64,000 bases of DNA. Origin: Nonlabens agnitus. Lineage in GTDB: Bacteria; Bacteroidota; Bacteroidia; Flavobacteriales; Flavobacteriaceae. Positions 52,181 to 59,481 of the stretch are shown one piece after another. The stretch's first letter is position 1, and each line of letters begins with the position of its first letter. The translations under genes were made by a program, and so were the position numbers. Under the pieces are notes generated by a model that had not been told where the DNA came from, made no database searches, and saw only the letters and a program-made list of their open reading frames with translations. The stretch spans positions 3,014,501-3,078,500 of the forward strand of contig NZ_MQUC01000003.1 of NCBI RefSeq assembly GCF_002994045.1, read 5' to 3'.

Positions 52181-53232
52181 TTCTTTTCTTCACGGTTATA
52201 GTACACTAGGTAGTAGTACATCTGTTTATCTTCATCCCATCCTTTCTCGAGGTATTTATCTGCTGTCTCGTTATTGACGTGTCCTACTTTAATGGAAATA
52301 TTAGTGTCCAGGTTGATCGTTCCCTTGATCAATTTGCGAGATTCATTTACGGCCGTGTTTGAAATAGGGAAGTGGGTTAGGTCCTCAATACTGTATTTAG
52401 GTCCTACCTCAGATTTGTAATGGTGGTATTCTGGCAATAGGTCTGGATTATCCAATACTTCAATCAGGAATGCGCTTTCGTCAAAATCATCATTCTTTGC
52501 AAAATGGTTGATCGTGCGATTCATAAACATGATTTGTTCCTTCTTATCCTCAGCTGGCAGGATCACGTCGTCTGCAAATGCAGTGCAAAACTTTAGATAC
52601 TTGCGAGTGAAGAAATGGGAATCCTCAAACACATCAACGCCTAAGAAATCATCCAGCCAGTATTTTGCATCATACCGGTTGCTGTCCACAGTTAGTATCT
52701 TATGACCATCGCTTGGGGTATTGAAAATGATGGCACCCTTATCAAGTTTATTGAGGTTCACACCTTGCTGCAACAACATTCTAATATTGGGAGCACCTTC
52801 ATCAAACTGCAGGAAATCTTGTTTTACCTCAGATTTAAAGATCCCAATCGCGTTACATTTTTCATTATCAACAACACAATTGGAAAATTCAACAACATAG
52901 AGTTCACCGCTGCGTATATGTGGGTGAACAGATTGATCGTATAACCTACTGGCAATTGCTTGACTGTTATTTACAAAGGATTCTGTACGCTCAAACATGG
53001 ATTGAATTATTGAATTCATTTCATGAAAGGCAATATCTTCTTCATGGTAAAAGGCTTGATATTCTTCCTTTGTAGAGCGAAATGCTTTTAGGAAATATTC
53101 CTTGAGCAGTGAATGCATTTCGTCATCGAGCTCAATGGTTTCATTGCTGGTTTGTAGCTTTTCACCTTTGTTCTTGTTACCTATGCGGTGCAAGGCAATG
53201 GATTCAATACGTGTGTTGTATAGGTTGATCAT
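52177..53232 (-). CDS. Nucleoid-associated protein, NdpA/YejK-like
   Basis: A 351-residue protein of the NA37/NdpA family: IESIALHRIGNKNKGEKL at the start, ELYVVEFSNCVVDNEKCNAIGIFKSE near residue 110, LDKGAIIFN and the end with ISIKVGHVNNETADKYLEKGW. Length and domain order are normal. Family members bind DNA, and viral copies may organise or protect the viral DNA or silence genes. The stop overlaps the next gene and it follows a CACGNQC gene by ATGA. Confidence 0.75.
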   Translation of the reverse strand: MINLYNTRIESIALHRIGNKNKGEKLQTSNETIELDDEMHSLLKEYFLKAFRSTKEEYQAFYHEEDIAFHEMNSIIQSMFERTESFVNNSQAIASRLYDQSVHPHIRSGELYVVEFSNCVVDNEKCNAIGIFKSEVKQDFLQFDEGAPNIRMLLQQGVNLNKLDKGAIIFNTPSDGHKILTVDSNRYDAKYWLDDFLGVDVFEDSHFFTRKYLKFCTAFADDVILPAEDKKEQIMFMNRTINHFAKNDDFDESAFLIEVLDNPDLLPEYHHYKSEVGPKYSIEDLTHFPISNTAVNESRKLIKGTINLDTNISIKVGHVNNETADKYLEKGWDEDKQMYYYLVYYNREEKK

Positions 53233-53585
53233 TGCGCGGCTGGATTAGGTTGTTGGGCTTGTATCTCAGCAATGAGTTGGGCGCTGCGTTGTTCTATAAG
53301 TTCTAAGACAATTTTTGCTTTGTCAAATCTTTTCATTTTTAAATGCCAGTAAAAATCAAGACCAAATTGAGCTAGATCGTCGTCGATCGGACGACCGTTG
53401 TGCTTATAATTAGAATTTATGTATTCCCTAGGAATTAAATGACACTGATTACCGCAGGCACATGTAACCCACTCAGAAGCTAAATAACAGGCATCTTTAA
53501 ATTCATCTTGTGTGATATCTTCCATGCTTAAAAACTCATTCCAATCAAAAGGCTTTTTCCCTTGTGTTTCTGCGTAGGTGGTCAT
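53229..53585 (-). CDS. CACGNQC small protein, first paralogue
   Basis: A 118-residue protein with GKKPFDWNEFLSMEDITQDE at the start, the triple-Cys motif VTCACGNQC near residue 43 followed by IPRE, and KHNGRPIDDDL. The motif could bind zinc or an Fe-S cluster. It is closely related to the gene at 53786, with a 65-residue gene between them. Family function unknown. Confidence 0.6.
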   Translation of the reverse strand: MTTYAETQGKKPFDWNEFLSMEDITQDEFKDACYLASEWVTCACGNQCHLIPREYINSNYKHNGRPIDDDLAQFGLDFYWHLKMKRFDKAKIVLELIEQRSAQLIAEIQAQQPNPAAQ

Positions 53586-53595
53586 TGTTGGTAGA

Positions 53596-53793
53596 TTAGG
53601 TTAATGATGATTTGAGTAACTGGATGGCGGCCAGCTTTTGATCGTTGGATATTTTATTGAGGTTTGCAGTGTGAATATTTTCGCTGGTCATGGCAAGAAA
53701 AGGCAAGCCGTACCGGTTGCTGCTATCTGCAGCGTTCTCACTATAATTCTCAATGGCAGCTTGTGCCTGGTACCGGTCAAAGTGTCTAGGCAT
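53596..53793 (-). CDS. Small early protein, 65 residues
   Basis: Starts MPRHFDRYQAQAAIENYSEN. Mostly helical and polar. It overlaps the end of the second CACGNQC gene by 8 bp and sits between the two paralogues. Unknown. Confidence 0.5.
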   Translation of the reverse strand: MPRHFDRYQAQAAIENYSENAADSSNRYGLPFLAMTSENIHTANLNKISNDQKLAAIQLLKSSLT

Positions 53794-54145
53794 CTGTAGA
53801 GGTTTTTGATTGTTGTTGCTGGATCTGTGCGATTAGGTAAGCGCTGCGGTTTTCAATTTCTTGAAGTACAACAATGGCTTTGGTAGCATATCTGCGCTTG
53901 ATTAAACCGTGGAATTTTCCACCTAGATCTGAAAGAAGGTTGTCTTTTGGTCTACCGTTATGACGGTAATACAATCCTTCATCCTCTCTTGGTATTATAT
54001 TGCATTGATTTCCACAAGCACAAGTAACCCAATCATTTGAAAGCATTATGGCATCTTGCCATTCTTGATCTGATATATTTTCTTTATTTAAAAAGCTATA
54101 CCAGTCGAAGGGCTTTTCACCTTGTGATTCTGCATACGATATCAT
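53786..54145 (-). CDS. CACGNQC small protein, second paralogue
   Basis: A 119-residue protein: GEKPFDWYSFLNKENISDQE, VTCACGNQC near residue 43, IPRE and RHNGRPKDNLL match the paralogue at 53229 position for position. Tandem duplication is likely. The C-terminal tails (Gln-rich) differ more. Confidence 0.6.
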   Translation of the reverse strand: MISYAESQGEKPFDWYSFLNKENISDQEWQDAIMLSNDWVTCACGNQCNIIPREDEGLYYRHNGRPKDNLLSDLGGKFHGLIKRRYATKAIVVLQEIENRSAYLIAQIQQQQSKTSTDA

Positions 54146-54342
54146 GAGGCGGATGCTTGAGAAGGTTGAACGCTGGTGAAGTCAACTTCAAAATCTAGTA
54201 TGTTTTGAGTTGTGTTTTTACAACCGCTGCCCTCTTGGCTATTGCTCTTAACAGCGGTTGCGACTTGCGTCGGAGTATTGTTGTTGGTTTCTGTGCCGGC
54301 AATGCCTGGCCAGAAATTCATAAATCGGTTGAAGTCTTTCAT
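54142..54342 (-). CDS. Small early protein, 66 residues
   Basis: Starts MKDFNRFMNFWPGIAGTETN; Asn/Thr/Ser-rich and probably partly unordered, with one Cys. ATGA overlaps link it to both neighbours. Unknown family. Confidence 0.5.
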   Translation of the reverse strand: MKDFNRFMNFWPGIAGTETNNNTPTQVATAVKSNSQEGSGCKNTTQNILDFEVDFTSVQPSQASAS

Positions 54343-54569
54343 GATCGTTGTGGTATTTCAGCGATCGACAAGCCAGCAGATAAGCGAGACATTAATTCTT
54401 CCTGGTTCTTTGGATCAGTCCAGTAGTCTGCGGCCGTAAGATATTTCTTAGGTGGGTTGCTTGCAGTTGTGGTATGTGCTTCCAGCATTTCGCGAAAGCG
54501 TATCTGTTCTTCATACGATAATTGTATAAAGGCTGGCAATACCATGGGTGAAAGTGCTGCGGCCGTCAT
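54339..54569 (-). CDS. Small early protein, 76 residues
   Basis: Starts MTAAALSPMVLPAFIQLSYE; a palindromic repeat copy is read as IRFREML. Contains YLTAADYWTDPKNQEEL. ATGA-linked to the next gene. Unknown family. Confidence 0.5.
   Translation of the reverse strand: MTAAALSPMVLPAFIQLSYEEQIRFREMLEAHTTTASNPPKKYLTAADYWTDPKNQEELMSRLSAGLSIAEIPQRS
54488..54500. repeat. Palindromic repeat, copy 15 (partial)
   Basis: TTTCGCGAAAGCG, missing the left arm end, inside the 76-residue gene. Confidence 0.7.
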
Positions 54570-54610
54570 TGTGGTAGTTGTTGACGGTTAATATGTGGCA
54601 GGCATTTTGC

Positions 54611-54714
54611 TATATTTGCAAATGAATCCATAGAAATATGGTTTTACTTTATGCTCGTCGAAGGGCTAAGGTTATTGTTGAAGGTCTGGGCGGTGGTAGC
54701 TCAGACCTTTTTTT
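54611..54714 (+). ncRNA. Candidate small RNA or decayed leader
   Basis: A -7-like TATATTTG (54611-54618) is followed 60 bp later by a hairpin (AAGGTCTG ... CAGACCTT, 54681-54709) and a run of seven T on the plus strand, so a transcript of about 90 nt is possible. On the minus strand the same DNA is the CTACCACC/CAACAATAACCTTA leader seen before other early genes, here without an ATG. Confidence 0.3.
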
Positions 54715-54767
54715 GTATGAATAAAAATTTTGGCATCGTGCTTGTAAGGTGTGGTAAAACCTTACGA

Positions 54768-55010
54768 CTATGCAGCCTTTTTTTCTTTCTTCTCTTTTTT
54801 TAGATTTTCCTTGTGGATTTTACGACCTCTTACGACATAAATTTCTGCAGACTTCAATTCAATCTCGTATTCTGGTACGATAATCATTTTTAGAAATGAT
54901 TTGCCTTGATAGCCTAGTTTTCTTGCAGCTTCATATCTATTGTAGATATCCAGATATTTAAGTTCTCCAGTTTTTTTGACGCCGTGTAATGTGGTAGTGG
55001 GCTTGCTCAT
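54768..55010 (-). CDS. First gene of the early minus operon, 80 residues
   Basis: A basic small protein (begins MSKPTTTLHGVKKTGELKYL; the C-terminus KENLKKEKKEKKAA is Lys-rich). It is divergent from the TTG-start repressor gene with 91 bp between, so it is the likely first early gene under repressor control and could be an anti-repressor or excision-type factor. No family recognised. Confidence 0.5.
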   Translation of the reverse strand: MSKPTTTLHGVKKTGELKYLDIYNRYEAARKLGYQGKSFLKMIIVPEYEIELKSAEIYVVRGRKIHKENLKKEKKEKKAA

Positions 55011-55101
55011 ATTAGGTTATTGTTTTAATTTGACCTTACAAACATACATACAAAAAGTGATATTAAGTACAAAAAACGATAAATAATATTAAAACTAATA
55101 A
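55011..55101. promoter_or_regulatory. Divergent control region between early operon and repressor
   Basis: A 91-bp AT-rich gap. On the minus strand TATGTTTG (a -7 match) precedes the early gene with leader AAACAATAACCTAAT. No clean inverted operator was seen, though short repeats ACATACATACAAAA and ATATTAA are present. Confidence 0.4.
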
Positions 55102-55512
55102 TTGAAAATCCGTATTGCACATAATATCAGCTACTTAATTGATGAAAAAACATCAGGTCAAAATGATTTTGCCGAGATTTTCGGAATCAAACAGGGGTCA
55201 GTAAGTAGTTATGCTAGTGGAAGAGTGAAGCCAAAACTGGACTTAATCGTTCAGATAGCTGAATATTTTAAGATATCACTAGATGATCTAATTACCGGAG
55301 ATCTTCAAAAAGATAGTTACTTAGCAAAAGAACCTTCTGCTATTTATAAGGTTTCCAACCAACTTAATGAAACCATTGATAACCTGACTGAAAAAATTAA
55401 GTTACAACAACAACTATTGCAAGCTAAAGATAACAACATCAAGGCACTGGAAGAAACGGTGCAAATACTTAAATCTACCAACCAGGCACTTACAGGAAAG
55501 GCCGCCAGTTAA
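55102..55512 (+). CDS. XRE-family repressor (cI-like)
   Basis: A 136-residue regulator. NDFAEIFGIKQGSVSSYASG (residues about 21-40) is the helix-turn-helix. The C-terminal half is a coiled coil (LNETIDNLTEKIKLQQQLLQAKDNNIK), probably for dimerisation. The frame starts at a TTG (no ATG is available). It is divergent from the early genes, as expected of a lysogeny repressor. No protease-sensitive domain is present, so induction would not be by RecA-type self-cleavage. Confidence 0.75.
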   Translation: MKIRIAHNISYLIDEKTSGQNDFAEIFGIKQGSVSSYASGRVKPKLDLIVQIAEYFKISLDDLITGDLQKDSYLAKEPSAIYKVSNQLNETIDNLTEKIKLQQQLLQAKDNNIKALEETVQILKSTNQALTGKAAS

Positions 55513-55566
55513 TGTTGCCTATGATGTATGTAGTTTACAAATCAACCAAGTAAAATCCTATCACAA

Positions 55567-56247
55567 ATGAATAAACTTTACTTTTTCTTTTCATTGTTAT
55601 TCATCTTAACCGCATGCAAAGAATCAGGCCAAACAACTGATTCAAAAGAAGTGATCAATAGTATGAGCGATGCTGAGTTGATGGAGCATGGTGCTAATAT
55701 CCAAAAGGGCAGAAACTTCTATAATGGTTTGATAAGAAATGATATTGTTGCCGCTGAGCAGTATGTTTCACTAACTAACGAACAAATTGCAGATGCATCT
55801 AGTTTTACTTTTGGTCGCTCAAGGTCCACTAGAGTAGAAGAAGTGAAGCGAGCCACAGACGCACATGATAGAGCTGTTGAACAACTGCAGGAAGTACAAC
55901 GCATCTATCAAGAATACAAGCCACAAGAGGCTAATTTTTATAATGAAGATCCTACCAGGCTGGTGGAATCTTTTGTGGCCTACTCTACAAAACCAAAGGA
56001 TTTGCTATATATCAATCTTTTTGACATATATGGTGACCTAGATGAATCGACCGCTGGTAAGATCTGTTTTGTTTCAACACCAAATCACTATAATGCATCC
56101 ACAAATCGAGATGTAGATCTTGAAATACTTAAAAAGAATATTGGGATGCCAACTGCTACAATTACCACCAAAAACAAAATGAACGAAGTAATCACATTTG
56201 ACTTAATCAATCGTGCCGGCGCATGGTATATCAAAAAAATCAGGTGA
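55567..56247 (+). CDS. Element lipoprotein, possible lysogenic conversion factor
   Basis: A 226-residue lipoprotein. MNKLYFFFSLLFILTACKES has a lipobox with Cys at residue 17. The mature part is soluble and helical in the middle (residues about 40-120). No family was identified. Expressed next to the repressor at the lysogeny end, it may exclude related viruses or alter the cell surface; that is inference. Confidence 0.65.
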   Translation: MNKLYFFFSLLFILTACKESGQTTDSKEVINSMSDAELMEHGANIQKGRNFYNGLIRNDIVAAEQYVSLTNEQIADASSFTFGRSRSTRVEEVKRATDAHDRAVEQLQEVQRIYQEYKPQEANFYNEDPTRLVESFVAYSTKPKDLLYINLFDIYGDLDESTAGKICFVSTPNHYNASTNRDVDLEILKKNIGMPTATITTKNKMNEVITFDLINRAGAWYIKKIR

Positions 56248-56353
56248 TTAAGGTTTACGTAAGGGATTACGATATCCATAAAATTATGTATAAACCAAAA
56301 ATATAGATTACTGATTACTAGATTATTAATAAATTTTGAAGTACAGGCTTTAA
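56248..56353. other. Right end of the element, no gene
   Basis: About 106 bp of AT-rich sequence between the lipoprotein and the right attachment site. I see no gene in it. An integrase arm-binding region could lie here. Confidence 0.4.
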
Positions 56354-56405
56354 ATTCAAAATCCAATGCTGCAAGGCGTGCCGGTTCGATTCCGGCCTGA
56401 GGTAC
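56354..56405 (+). repeat. Attachment site, right (52-bp direct repeat)
   Basis: Exact copy of 21899-21950, the 3' part of tRNA-Leu without its 5' part, so not a functional tRNA. Original tRNA terminator follows directly. Confidence 0.95.
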
Positions 56406-56412
56406 AAAAAGA

Positions 56413-56437
56413 AGCTCTGCTACAGCAGGGCTTTTTT
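56413..56437 (+). terminator. Original terminator of tRNA-Leu, displaced
   Basis: AGCTCTGC and GCAGGGCT pair with one wobble, followed by six T. In an unintegrated chromosome it would end the tRNA-Leu transcript. Confidence 0.75.
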
Positions 56438-56648
56438 AGTTTACATGTTCCACGACGGTCAACTATTCGGTATCATTATTCCTTTAAAATTGATGAGGTA
56501 TAGTTAAATATTAAATTTGATTTCCTAGTCGCTTATCGAATTCATCTCTAGTCATTTAAAATACTGATCATCAAATGGGAGATATGAAATGTTATTAAAA
56601 TGCAAAGATCTCTTCGAGAATCAATACTTCAATGACAGGCATTATACC

Positions 56649-56678
56649 TTTGCCAAAATTCTAAAATAAATACTTTTG
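56649..56678 (+). promoter_or_regulatory. Promoter of the MORN/DUF2490 locus
   Basis: TTTG at 56649-56652, an 18-bp spacer and TACTTTTG at 56671-56678 fit the Bacteroidota promoter. The TTG inside its -7 box would be an upstream start codon of the following frame, which argues against that start. The gap 56438-56648 shows nothing else. Confidence 0.65.
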
Positions 56679-56750
56679 GATTTAAGATTCTGGAATTTAC
56701 GCAAGTACAACTCGTCAGCGCTAGCCTTTTTACACTTACAGCGGTTCAAG

Positions 56751-58628
56751 GTGATTATCTTTTTGTGTTTGATCGGGTCCCAATCATTTGCTCAAAAAAG
56801 ATTTGACGGTCCTTACCAAATTCAAAACGTTAAAGGCATTGCGACTTTTAATTATGTTGTGCAGGAAGGCGATACGCTTAAAACAGGTGATTTTACATTC
56901 ACTAATGAGCAACAGACAGACCTAAAACCTGTTAGGATAAAAGGACAATTTAAAGATAATAAACCTTCTGGGTCTTGGGAATATAGTTACGGTGAGTTTG
57001 TGCCACTTGATAGACAGGAACTTGTAGGATTGTCCTACGTGACAAAGTTAGATGGTTTCAAAAAAAGCATAAATGGGAATTATGAAAACGGATTACCAGA
57101 GGGTTCATGGATCATTGCTATTGATAGTGTGAAAAACTCAGAGATTGCTGGTAATCATTATCGCAGTGAGATCACATATGAGAATGGTGTTCCACAGCGC
57201 AGTTTTCGTATTGATGTTCCAGACCAATTCATGATAGGTCGACTTCTACGCGATGGTCGTGCCCACGATACTTGGACTTTATTTAGTAAAGACGGCATAA
57301 GTGAAGATGAGAATTGGACTTTTGCCAACGGTTTGCTTACAGAGCTCAACATTAAAACTAGTGATAGCAAGGACAAGCAATTCTATTTCGATTATAATGA
57401 GACCAACAAGATGGTGACCATCCCGTTAGATCGACATTATTTAGATATCATGGAATTACGTCTGCAACGACGTGATACTGTACATTTCTTTGATCATGGT
57501 TTAAGTACCCTTCTCAAACAAAACTCGACTTACTTACATGAGATTGAAGGTCAAATGCAAGATATAGGGGCAGCAGTGAAACTAGCTACTGGGACGGTTA
57601 AAGTCCCATTGTATGAATTAACAAATAAGGAGAGAAAAACTCTAGACCGTATTGCTGCGATCTATGACAAATCCCGTGATGCAGCAGTCTCTATAAGAAC
57701 CAATTCACAACTCAATCTAGCTAGACTTACTGATCAGCAGACTGCTTTATTATATAATGCTATCGTAACTATTGATACAACGAATCTGAAGACTTTAGGA
57801 AAACTGTCGAGATTGCATGGTGAAGAGGTCACCCAGCATATTTTGCGAAAAGAATTGATCAATGGTTTATGGCCTTTGGGTTTGCCAGATACTACAATTA
57901 AAACGATAGATACTGCTAATGTACAGCAGGTCTATCGTCACAATATTTCATCAAGTTACAACAGATTTGATTTTGCCTTGGACGACGTTGAAGAGTTGGC
58001 GAGATTTTCCTACGAAGTAATTAAGGAAATCCAAGGACAGCTCAATGTAAAGACCACTGCAATAAAACGTAAACCACTTTATTTGAGCGAGGAAGATAAG
58101 CTCGTCGCAGAATCTACAGTATTCAAAGAAATGATTGATTCCCTGGCAACCATCCAGCGTGAGGATATAGCAAAAACATTACGGGCGATGCAAAAAAATA
58201 CTGAAAAGCAGTTGACTCAATATGTAAAGATGCCAGAGAATGATGAAAAGCTCAACAGGGCAAAACAGCTCACAGCTTGTATAAATAATAAAAAGTTGCT
58301 GATTAATACACTTGTGAACATCCCAAACCGACAGGAGGCACTCAAGAAAAAATATACGGAGGACGTCTACGTCATATTTACAGCCACTTTCATGGAGGAA
58401 CAAGTCAAGAAACGTATTACTAAGGCGTATGAGGATTATTTACTGCCTTACCTGCTCCAGCAGGTGCAAGATGGTCTGGAATGTGGTAGCTATCAGGAAT
58501 GGATCGAGCAATACGAGACGTTAAACAGTAAACTCACAACACTGCGTGATGAAGATACTCAACGTCTTGAGCGACGCCTCAAACGCGAGGAAGATCCACA
58601 GGAAATTCTCAAGCTTTTAGGCGTCTAA
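56751..58628 (+). CDS. Secreted MORN/YwqK-like repeat protein
   Basis: About 625 residues from GTG 56751, giving a hydrophobic signal (IIFLCLIGSQSFAQ). A TTG at 56676 lies inside the -7 promoter box and is rejected; no ATG is available, so the start is uncertain. N-terminal repeats such as IKGQFKDNKPSGSWEYSYG and INGNYENGLPEGSWII resemble MORN/YwqK units. The C-terminal half is helical and charged. It is followed by DUF2490 and MORN genes; together they may form an envelope-associated set. The function is unknown. Confidence 0.6.
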   Translation: MIIFLCLIGSQSFAQKRFDGPYQIQNVKGIATFNYVVQEGDTLKTGDFTFTNEQQTDLKPVRIKGQFKDNKPSGSWEYSYGEFVPLDRQELVGLSYVTKLDGFKKSINGNYENGLPEGSWIIAIDSVKNSEIAGNHYRSEITYENGVPQRSFRIDVPDQFMIGRLLRDGRAHDTWTLFSKDGISEDENWTFANGLLTELNIKTSDSKDKQFYFDYNETNKMVTIPLDRHYLDIMELRLQRRDTVHFFDHGLSTLLKQNSTYLHEIEGQMQDIGAAVKLATGTVKVPLYELTNKERKTLDRIAAIYDKSRDAAVSIRTNSQLNLARLTDQQTALLYNAIVTIDTTNLKTLGKLSRLHGEEVTQHILRKELINGLWPLGLPDTTIKTIDTANVQQVYRHNISSSYNRFDFALDDVEELARFSYEVIKEIQGQLNVKTTAIKRKPLYLSEEDKLVAESTVFKEMIDSLATIQREDIAKTLRAMQKNTEKQLTQYVKMPENDEKLNRAKQLTACINNKKLLINTLVNIPNRQEALKKKYTEDVYVIFTATFMEEQVKKRITKAYEDYLLPYLLQQVQDGLECGSYQEWIEQYETLNSKLTTLRDEDTQRLERRLKREEDPQEILKLLGV

Positions 58629-58650
58629 AAAATTGACTAGCACTATTTGT

Positions 58651-59466
58651 ATGCAAATATGTAGAATCTTACTACCGATGATGATGTTTTTGGTTTTCGC
58701 TTTCGCGAAAGCGCAGGAACCACAAATCATACCAGAAGAGTCAAAGTTCAAGGACGTCAAGACCAAATACTGGATTAACACCTATGGCAATATACGTATC
58801 TCAAAAAGGTTGTTCTGGATAGCACAAACTCATTTCAGATTAGAAGAAACTGAAAATACGCCTTACGTAGGTCAATTCGCTCAAATCTACAACCGTCATG
58901 CCATAGGATACATCTATGACAAGAAGACTAATTTTGCCCTTGGTGGTGTGTTGAGGCTCAATTTTAATACAGATCCAGAAAGTGAAGCGGCAAACCTTAT
59001 TCCAGAATACCGTATCTGGCATCAATATCAGTTTGCTATGCCGGTATATAATGCCATGGCTTATCATAGACTGCGTATCGAGCATCGATGGTCAAAGGGT
59101 TTTAATGAAGAGGATAACTATATTTTTAGAAATCGCTTCCGCTATATGTTTAGAGTCAAGGTACCGCTCAACACACCTAAACTTCAAACAAAGACAGTTT
59201 ATGTAGCGCCAGAGGCAGAAGTGATTCTTCAAAGTGGAACGCCGGTCGTGGCCAGTCCGTTAGAAGACGTCCGCCTCAATACCACTATAGGTTACATAAT
59301 AAATCCACGTTTGACGGTAGCGGCTGGATTTATGTATAGTTTTGGACAAACACTGGATAATGGCGGTAATTATAACCAGAATTACACAGCACGACTACAT
59401 GTATACTTCTCACCAGACTTCCGTAAAGTTAAGAACAGACTGCCAGACATTCATTTTAGAGATTGA
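58651..59466 (+). CDS. DUF2490 family outer-membrane-like protein
   Basis: A 271-residue protein from ATG 58651 (MQICRILLPMMMFLVFAFAKAQ); a TTG six codons upstream is in frame but not needed. The signal peptide ends in a palindromic repeat copy encoding FAFAKA. The body is a beta-barrel pattern (KYWINTYGNIRISKRLFWI, YHRLRIEHRW, NRFRYMFRVKVP, NYTARLHVYFSPDFR) typical of DUF2490. Likely an outer-membrane barrel of unknown function. Confidence 0.75.
   Translation: MQICRILLPMMMFLVFAFAKAQEPQIIPEESKFKDVKTKYWINTYGNIRISKRLFWIAQTHFRLEETENTPYVGQFAQIYNRHAIGYIYDKKTNFALGGVLRLNFNTDPESEAANLIPEYRIWHQYQFAMPVYNAMAYHRLRIEHRWSKGFNEEDNYIFRNRFRYMFRVKVPLNTPKLQTKTVYVAPEAEVILQSGTPVVASPLEDVRLNTTIGYIINPRLTVAAGFMYSFGQTLDNGGNYNQNYTARLHVYFSPDFRKVKNRLPDIHFRD
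58696..58713. repeat. Palindromic repeat, copy 16 (encodes a signal peptide end)
   Basis: TTCGCTTTCGCGAAAGCG in the DUF2490 gene, in the frame reading FAFAKA just before the AQ cleavage region. Confidence 0.85.
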
Positions 59467-59481
59467 GGTAAAAAAATTGCT

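Larger units (their letters stand above)
21899..56405. mobile_element. Integrated provirus-like element, about 34.5 kb
   Basis: Bounded by perfect 52-bp repeats of the tRNA-Leu 3' part, with a tyrosine recombinase directly inside the left end and an XRE repressor plus lipoprotein at the right end. In between lie a lysis set (holin-like proteins, GH19-like and CHAP-like enzymes, unimolecular spanin-like protein), many one-helix membrane proteins, a spike-like beta-helix protein, a polyvalent ArdC protein, a cytosine methyltransferase and cargo genes. No terminase, portal, tail or conjugation gene is recognisable. That fits a temperate virus, possibly tailless and membrane-containing; the virus type is inference. 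Confidence 0.85.

Noticed and set aside
21899..56405. Element as an integrative conjugative element
   Set aside because: No relaxase, coupling protein or Tra genes were recognised, while lysis genes are present.
56676..56750. TTG start at 56676 for the MORN/YwqK-like protein
   Set aside because: This TTG lies inside the TACTTTTG promoter box, so the RNA would begin downstream of it.
58633..58650. TTG start at 58633 for DUF2490
   Set aside because: The ATG six codons on gives a normal signal peptide.
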